From assembly GCA_949751835.1 (NCBI GenBank), contig CATKHK010000019.1, positions 472,787-536,786 of the forward strand: a DNA stretch of 64,000 bases, given 5' to 3'. The position numbers and the translations under genes were made by a program. This document shows, piece after piece, positions 60,594 through 64,000 of this stretch (positions are counted from its first letter, which is position 1; each line of letters begins with the position of its first letter). Below the pieces are notes generated by a model. The model saw only the letters and a list, made by a program, of their open reading frames with translations. It did not search any database and had not been told where the DNA came from. Origin of the DNA: Blepharisma japonicum (taxonomy: Eukaryota > Ciliophora > Heterotrichea > Heterotrichida > Blepharismidae).

Positions 60594-61212
60594 ATAATTA
60601 TTATAATGCTGCCTTATTATAGTTAAATTTTAGTTATATGCTTTTAATATACTAAAACTACTTATAATTAATTTAGTTTTTAAGATTCATAAGCATTCAT
60701 CGACTTGATTTTTAGTAATTAAAAGCTCATTTCTTGTATTTTTATATGTTTTTGTTTTTAAAATGAGAATATTGTTTTGCAATTTTTATGTGTTTTTATT
60801 TTATTTCTTTAGTGTTGCTTAATTTTTAAATTTAATTTATAGCGATTGCAAGAAATATAATGTTTACTATATATTCCAATAGAAGTGTTTATTGCTTTTG
60901 AGGATCTTAAAAAGATGTTCCTTTGAATCTGTCTAGCAGAATGATTTGGAGCGAAATCGATGAATTAAATTAATGCTGATGCCGCTCCCTGATTTTCCTT
61001 GTAATAGTGTTATACTTAATGGAAATATTATAATTTCCAGATATAAAAATAGAAATCTTTTGAAATATTTTATTGATATCAACTCTTTCTCGAGTATTCC
61101 TTATGAATTTCCAAAGAAAACAAGGAAAATCTTTTAAAAATAAAAGAAAGATTATTTTTAATTGGACTTTTTTAATAGAAAAATCTATAAGCGAAATTTG
61201 AGATGAGTATAA
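60594..61212. other. AT-rich spacer upstream of the Kelch gene
   Basis: Nothing coding was recognised. It contains the Kelch gene promoter. Confidence 0.4.
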
Positions 61213-62356
61213 TTGGAAAAAATAGTAACTTCAAAAATTCCATTTTCCCCAATTCCAAATGCAGTACCTATATATTTCTTAGCCATTATTACTTTCCGCA
61301 AAGGTTATGTGTATCACAAAAAAGAGACAAAAATTAAAAGAGTTTCGACCATAATGAAGGTCACCCACCAAGACACCGTTGAAATAGATACCATTGAGTT
61401 CAAGGCAGAGAACAAAAATGATAAGCTTGAAACTATTGAGCCAGGCGACGAGCTCGAAAAGACCAAGACAATTTGGAGCGTGAGGATGAGTCACCGAATG
61501 CTTTGGAATATGGAAAGAAAAAGCACGCTAGCTTCGTTATTGTGGAAGAAGAGACAGGCAGACCAATCAGAGATATCCATTCTGAGCTTCAGGGAATTTA
61601 TAAAGAAGAAGCCAAGGTTTTTTATCCTATGCACATTATCATAATATGTGCAATTTATGCATGGGCAGTGCTTGCAGCTTTTTTAAGAGGGGATAGCAAT
61701 ATAAAATCAATTGGCGGTTGGTAAATTTGTACAAACGAGTATTGGGGATTTGTAGGAGTGTTCATCGCTTCTATGATTTCAATTGGTCTTATTGTTGCAA
61801 GGTATCTAAATAAAAACACCCATCATAAGTTAGAGCTGGGGTATGACTATGATGATCATGACCTAAGGTGGCATTTCAAAGAAAGCATGATGCTTATATG
61901 TTTTTCATTTATAGCTGGATTTACATCTGGACTAATAGGTATTAGCGGAGGTGTGATTATGGACCCTGTCCAATTAGCATTCGGAATTCGACCAGAGGTG
62001 CCTGCAGCTACATCCTCAGTCATTGTTGTTCTTACTTCCAGCTTGAATTTCATCCTATTCTTAAAAGCAGGTATGGTCACAGAAAATTACTCACTTTGGC
62101 TTATGGCTTTTTCAGTGCTTGGCTCAGTAGCTGGGATTTTAATCGTGAAAAAGATCGTTGAGAAGCAAAAATACATTCAATTATTGTATTCTGCTTGGGG
62201 AGTGTGTATATTTGTGCATTTTTGCTTATATTAGCCTACGGGATTAGAAAGATGTACAAAGAAGAAGAAGAAGAAGAAGAAGAAGAAGAAAAAGAAGAAG
62301 AAGAAAAAGAAGAAGAAAAAGGCATCGCCAAGTATGGCTTCCAACACTTCTGCTAA
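61213..62356 (+). pseudogene. TauE/SafE-like permease, truncated and frameshifted
   Basis: The second half is clearly of the TauE/SafE (sulfite exporter/anion permease) family: FIAGFTSGLIGISGGVIMDP, PEVPAATSSVIVVLTSSLN, FSVLGSVAGILIVKKIVEK. The first half keeps only one piece (PNAVPIYFLAIITFRKG) of the N-terminal repeat and lacks its start. Lesions: a frame change near 61460 (DELEK in one frame, DQDNLEREDESPN in another), an in-frame TAA at 61722-61724 within GGW-ICTNEYW, and a frame change near 62215 before CAFLLILAYGIRKMYK. The tail is poly-Glu from a GAA repeat, ending at TAA 62354. It is either a pseudogene or a gene with unusual decoding; I favour pseudogene. Confidence 0.72.
62258..62320 (+). 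repeat. GAA/GAAAAA microsatellite
   Basis: About 63 bp of (GAA)n with two AAA interruptions, encoding a Glu-rich tail of the permease remnant. Confidence 0.9.
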
Positions 62357-62800
62357 TAAATCTTTTAAGTAGCTTGAATAATCTAACATTCTTGTATAAA
62401 AATTTATCTGAGGATTTTTAGTTGACGAATCTATAAAATTCTGGATTTTGGGCATAGATAAAAGATTGTGGGAAGGAGAACTAGACAAAAACGGGTTTTC
62501 GGCTGAAATTTTGTGGTAGGAAAAAGAAGAGCTGAGAGTGATGCTGCCTTAAGTTTTAGTCTCCATTTTTCTTATGATAAAATTTAAAAAGAGCTGATAA
62601 TATTTTCATATAAATTATTGACAATTATTATAGCTTGCATTACACCAAGAAGAGAAAACACTATAATTTCAATTATCTTGAATTCTTGTTAAATTAATAA
62701 TCGGCATCTTGCATTAATTTACAATAATATTTATTTTCTACATGAACTAAAATAATTTTTATAATATTTTTCAAATTAAAATGCTATTATGCAGCTTCTT
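62357..62800. other. AT-rich spacer
   Basis: No coding signal was seen. Confidence 0.4.
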
Positions 62801-64000
62801 CTACTTTTTTTCTTCTTCTTCTTCCTCGCCATTTAGTTTTTTCAAAATCTTATCAGCGTCAAGTCGTCTGGCTACATCTTTTTTCAGTAAATATCCCAGG
62901 ACTTCTCCCAAATTGGATTTTTTGTATTTATTCATAAATTCTGACAATTCTGATTTTTTTTTCCATCTATACCCTTCACCATTTCCTTTCCTTCTCAAGC
63001 ATTGGCATAAAGTCAGCCCTAGAGAGAACATATCAGCCTTTTTAGGATCATATATTTCTTTTTTTAAGAGTCATTTGAGGCTTTCAATTCATCATAAACA
63101 ATTTTCAGCTCTGGGGCCATAAATCCTACTGTTCCTTGAACTGGGTATCTAGGCCCCAAATTTTTGTCTAAATCAAATGATATATTAAAATCAGCGATTT
63201 TCAAAATTATTTCCTCCTCTCCGAATCTGCTTTCATCTATTATTTTTTTAACGAAAATTTTTGCGGCTTTATGTCTAGATGCGCAAAGTTTTTTTCGTGA
63301 AGAATCCTTAGGCCTTCAAGCAGTTGCTTTGCAAATTCCAGGACTCTTTTATCTGAAGGCACGTTTTTTCTGACGTAATCCATCAAGTCTCTTCATAAAG
63401 CTCCATCACTACTCAATACTCGGAATCTGGCTCTTTATCAATTTTTACATACCCATAATATTTTACAAAATTTTCATTATAATGATTGTCATATAAGCAT
63501 TAATTTTTTGCAAAATATCGGACTCACTTTCTATCATTTTTGTATATCTTTCGTTTTTCTCAACTTTTGAACTGAACTTGTATACCTTTATAGCCACTTC
63601 ACATAACTCATTCTTTGGATTTCGCCATATTCCTTTGTGTACTTTTATTGAAAAATTGTCCTTTTTATTACTAGAATAAATTTCTTCATGGAATTCGAAA
63701 TCTTGACTATTGGGTTCTTTATGTATTTTACTATTTGCAAGATTTTATATAGCTTCTTAAATCGTCTAGAATCCATTGGATCAATAATATCTTTAATTAC
63801 CTTTGCTAGTTATGGGAAGTTCTGTTGTTTAAATTCTCCTCTATATATTGAAAGCAATAATTAATAAGCATAAGTTCTGTACCTCTCGTATCAAAGTCGT
63901 TTTGCCTCATTTCGAGGATATAATCAACAGAGCTTATCAAATAGCTTTCAAAGTTTTTTTCTTTGAAATTACTTCAATGCACCTGCCTAAATTATGCAGG
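62801..64000 (-). pseudogene. Protein kinase pseudogene, 5' end outside the window
   Basis: Piecewise translation of the minus strand gives, from high to low coordinates: a helical N-terminal piece (LISSVDYILEMRQNDFDTRG), VAIKVYKFSSKVEKNERYTK (VAIK lysine), FVKYYGYVKIDKEPDSEYW, DLMDYVRKNVPSDKRVLEFA, EGLRILHEKNFAHLDIKPQK (HLD in place of HRD), KIADFNIS (DFN in place of DFG), GTVGFMAPEL, and DPKKADMFSLGLTLCQCL, ending in an acidic tail at 62801. At least four small indels (for example near 63490, 63375 and 63075) shift the frame. HLD and DFN variants also occur in functional kinases, but the frameshifts make this copy dead. Confidence 0.75.

Noticed and set aside
1-64000. Condylostoma/karyorelict-type code (TAA and TAG also Gln)
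   Set aside because: Large genes run for over 1000 codons with many TGA but no TAA or TAG until their natural end. Only three doubtful loci would need it, and one apparent TAG lies in a 15-nt intron.
1-64000. Euplotes-type code (TGA as Cys)
   Set aside because: Aligned paralogues and families have Trp, not Cys, at these positions.

Overview
The window looks like nuclear DNA of a heterotrich ciliate close to Blepharisma. Three observations support this. (1) In-frame TGA codons sit exactly where paralogues or family consensus have tryptophan (for example the EQ-W-VG motif of the receptors is TGG in one copy and TGA in two others; the platform W of an adaptin-type ear, the W of a reverse transcriptase, and W in a SAMHD1-like protein are also TGA). 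Genes otherwise end in TAA or TAG. (2) One gene has a 15-nt GT-AG intron, the size typical of heterotrichs. (3) The DNA is AT-rich, with compact, nearly intronless genes and AT-rich spacers. Reading TGA as Trp fuses the many short open frames into full-length genes; all coordinates below assume that code. The genus is an inference.

Region 1 (1-29161) is an array of seven large paralogous receptor genes (A-G; the six complete ones are 1127-1142 aa) plus one broken copy. Each has a signal peptide, two successive Venus-flytrap (type-1 periplasmic-binding/ANF-receptor-like) domains, and a hydrophobic C-terminal region with about eight membrane segments. A, B, psi, C and D are on the plus strand, E, F and G on the minus strand. 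A, C, D and psi form one subfamily, B, E and F another, and G is divergent. Two small frames of unclear status (a UBA-like protein and an unknown) lie between E and F.

Region 2 (29541-35393) is ordinary gene-dense DNA: mitochondrial ribosomal protein L24; a hypothetical coiled-coil protein whose start lies 12 bp away on the other strand; an S28-peptidase-like secreted protein that has lost catalytic Ser and His; a histidine acid phosphatase; and a SAMHD1-like HD-domain protein.

Region 3 (35394-47926) has two paralogous ~100-aa proteins ending in CaaX-like motifs within AT-rich spacers, a tandem pair of PH-like/CAMK-type kinases, a GGA-like VHS-GAT-ear trafficking adaptor, and a coiled-coil protein with a CaaX end and an in-frame TAA.

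Region 4 (48223-64000) begins with an intact polycystin/REJ-like membrane protein and includes an intact zinc-binding/coiled-coil/Kelch protein with twelve 28-aa repeats. The rest is decaying sequence: a non-LTR retrotransposon (zinc knuckle, endonuclease, reverse transcriptase), fragments of a Cys-rich protein and of a Kelch protein joined directly, a frameshifted TauE/SafE-like permease and a kinase pseudogene running off the window.

No rRNA, tRNA, CRISPR array, telomeric repeat or bacterial-type operon was recognised. Whether the DNA is somatic (macronuclear) or germline (micronuclear) cannot be decided from the sequence.
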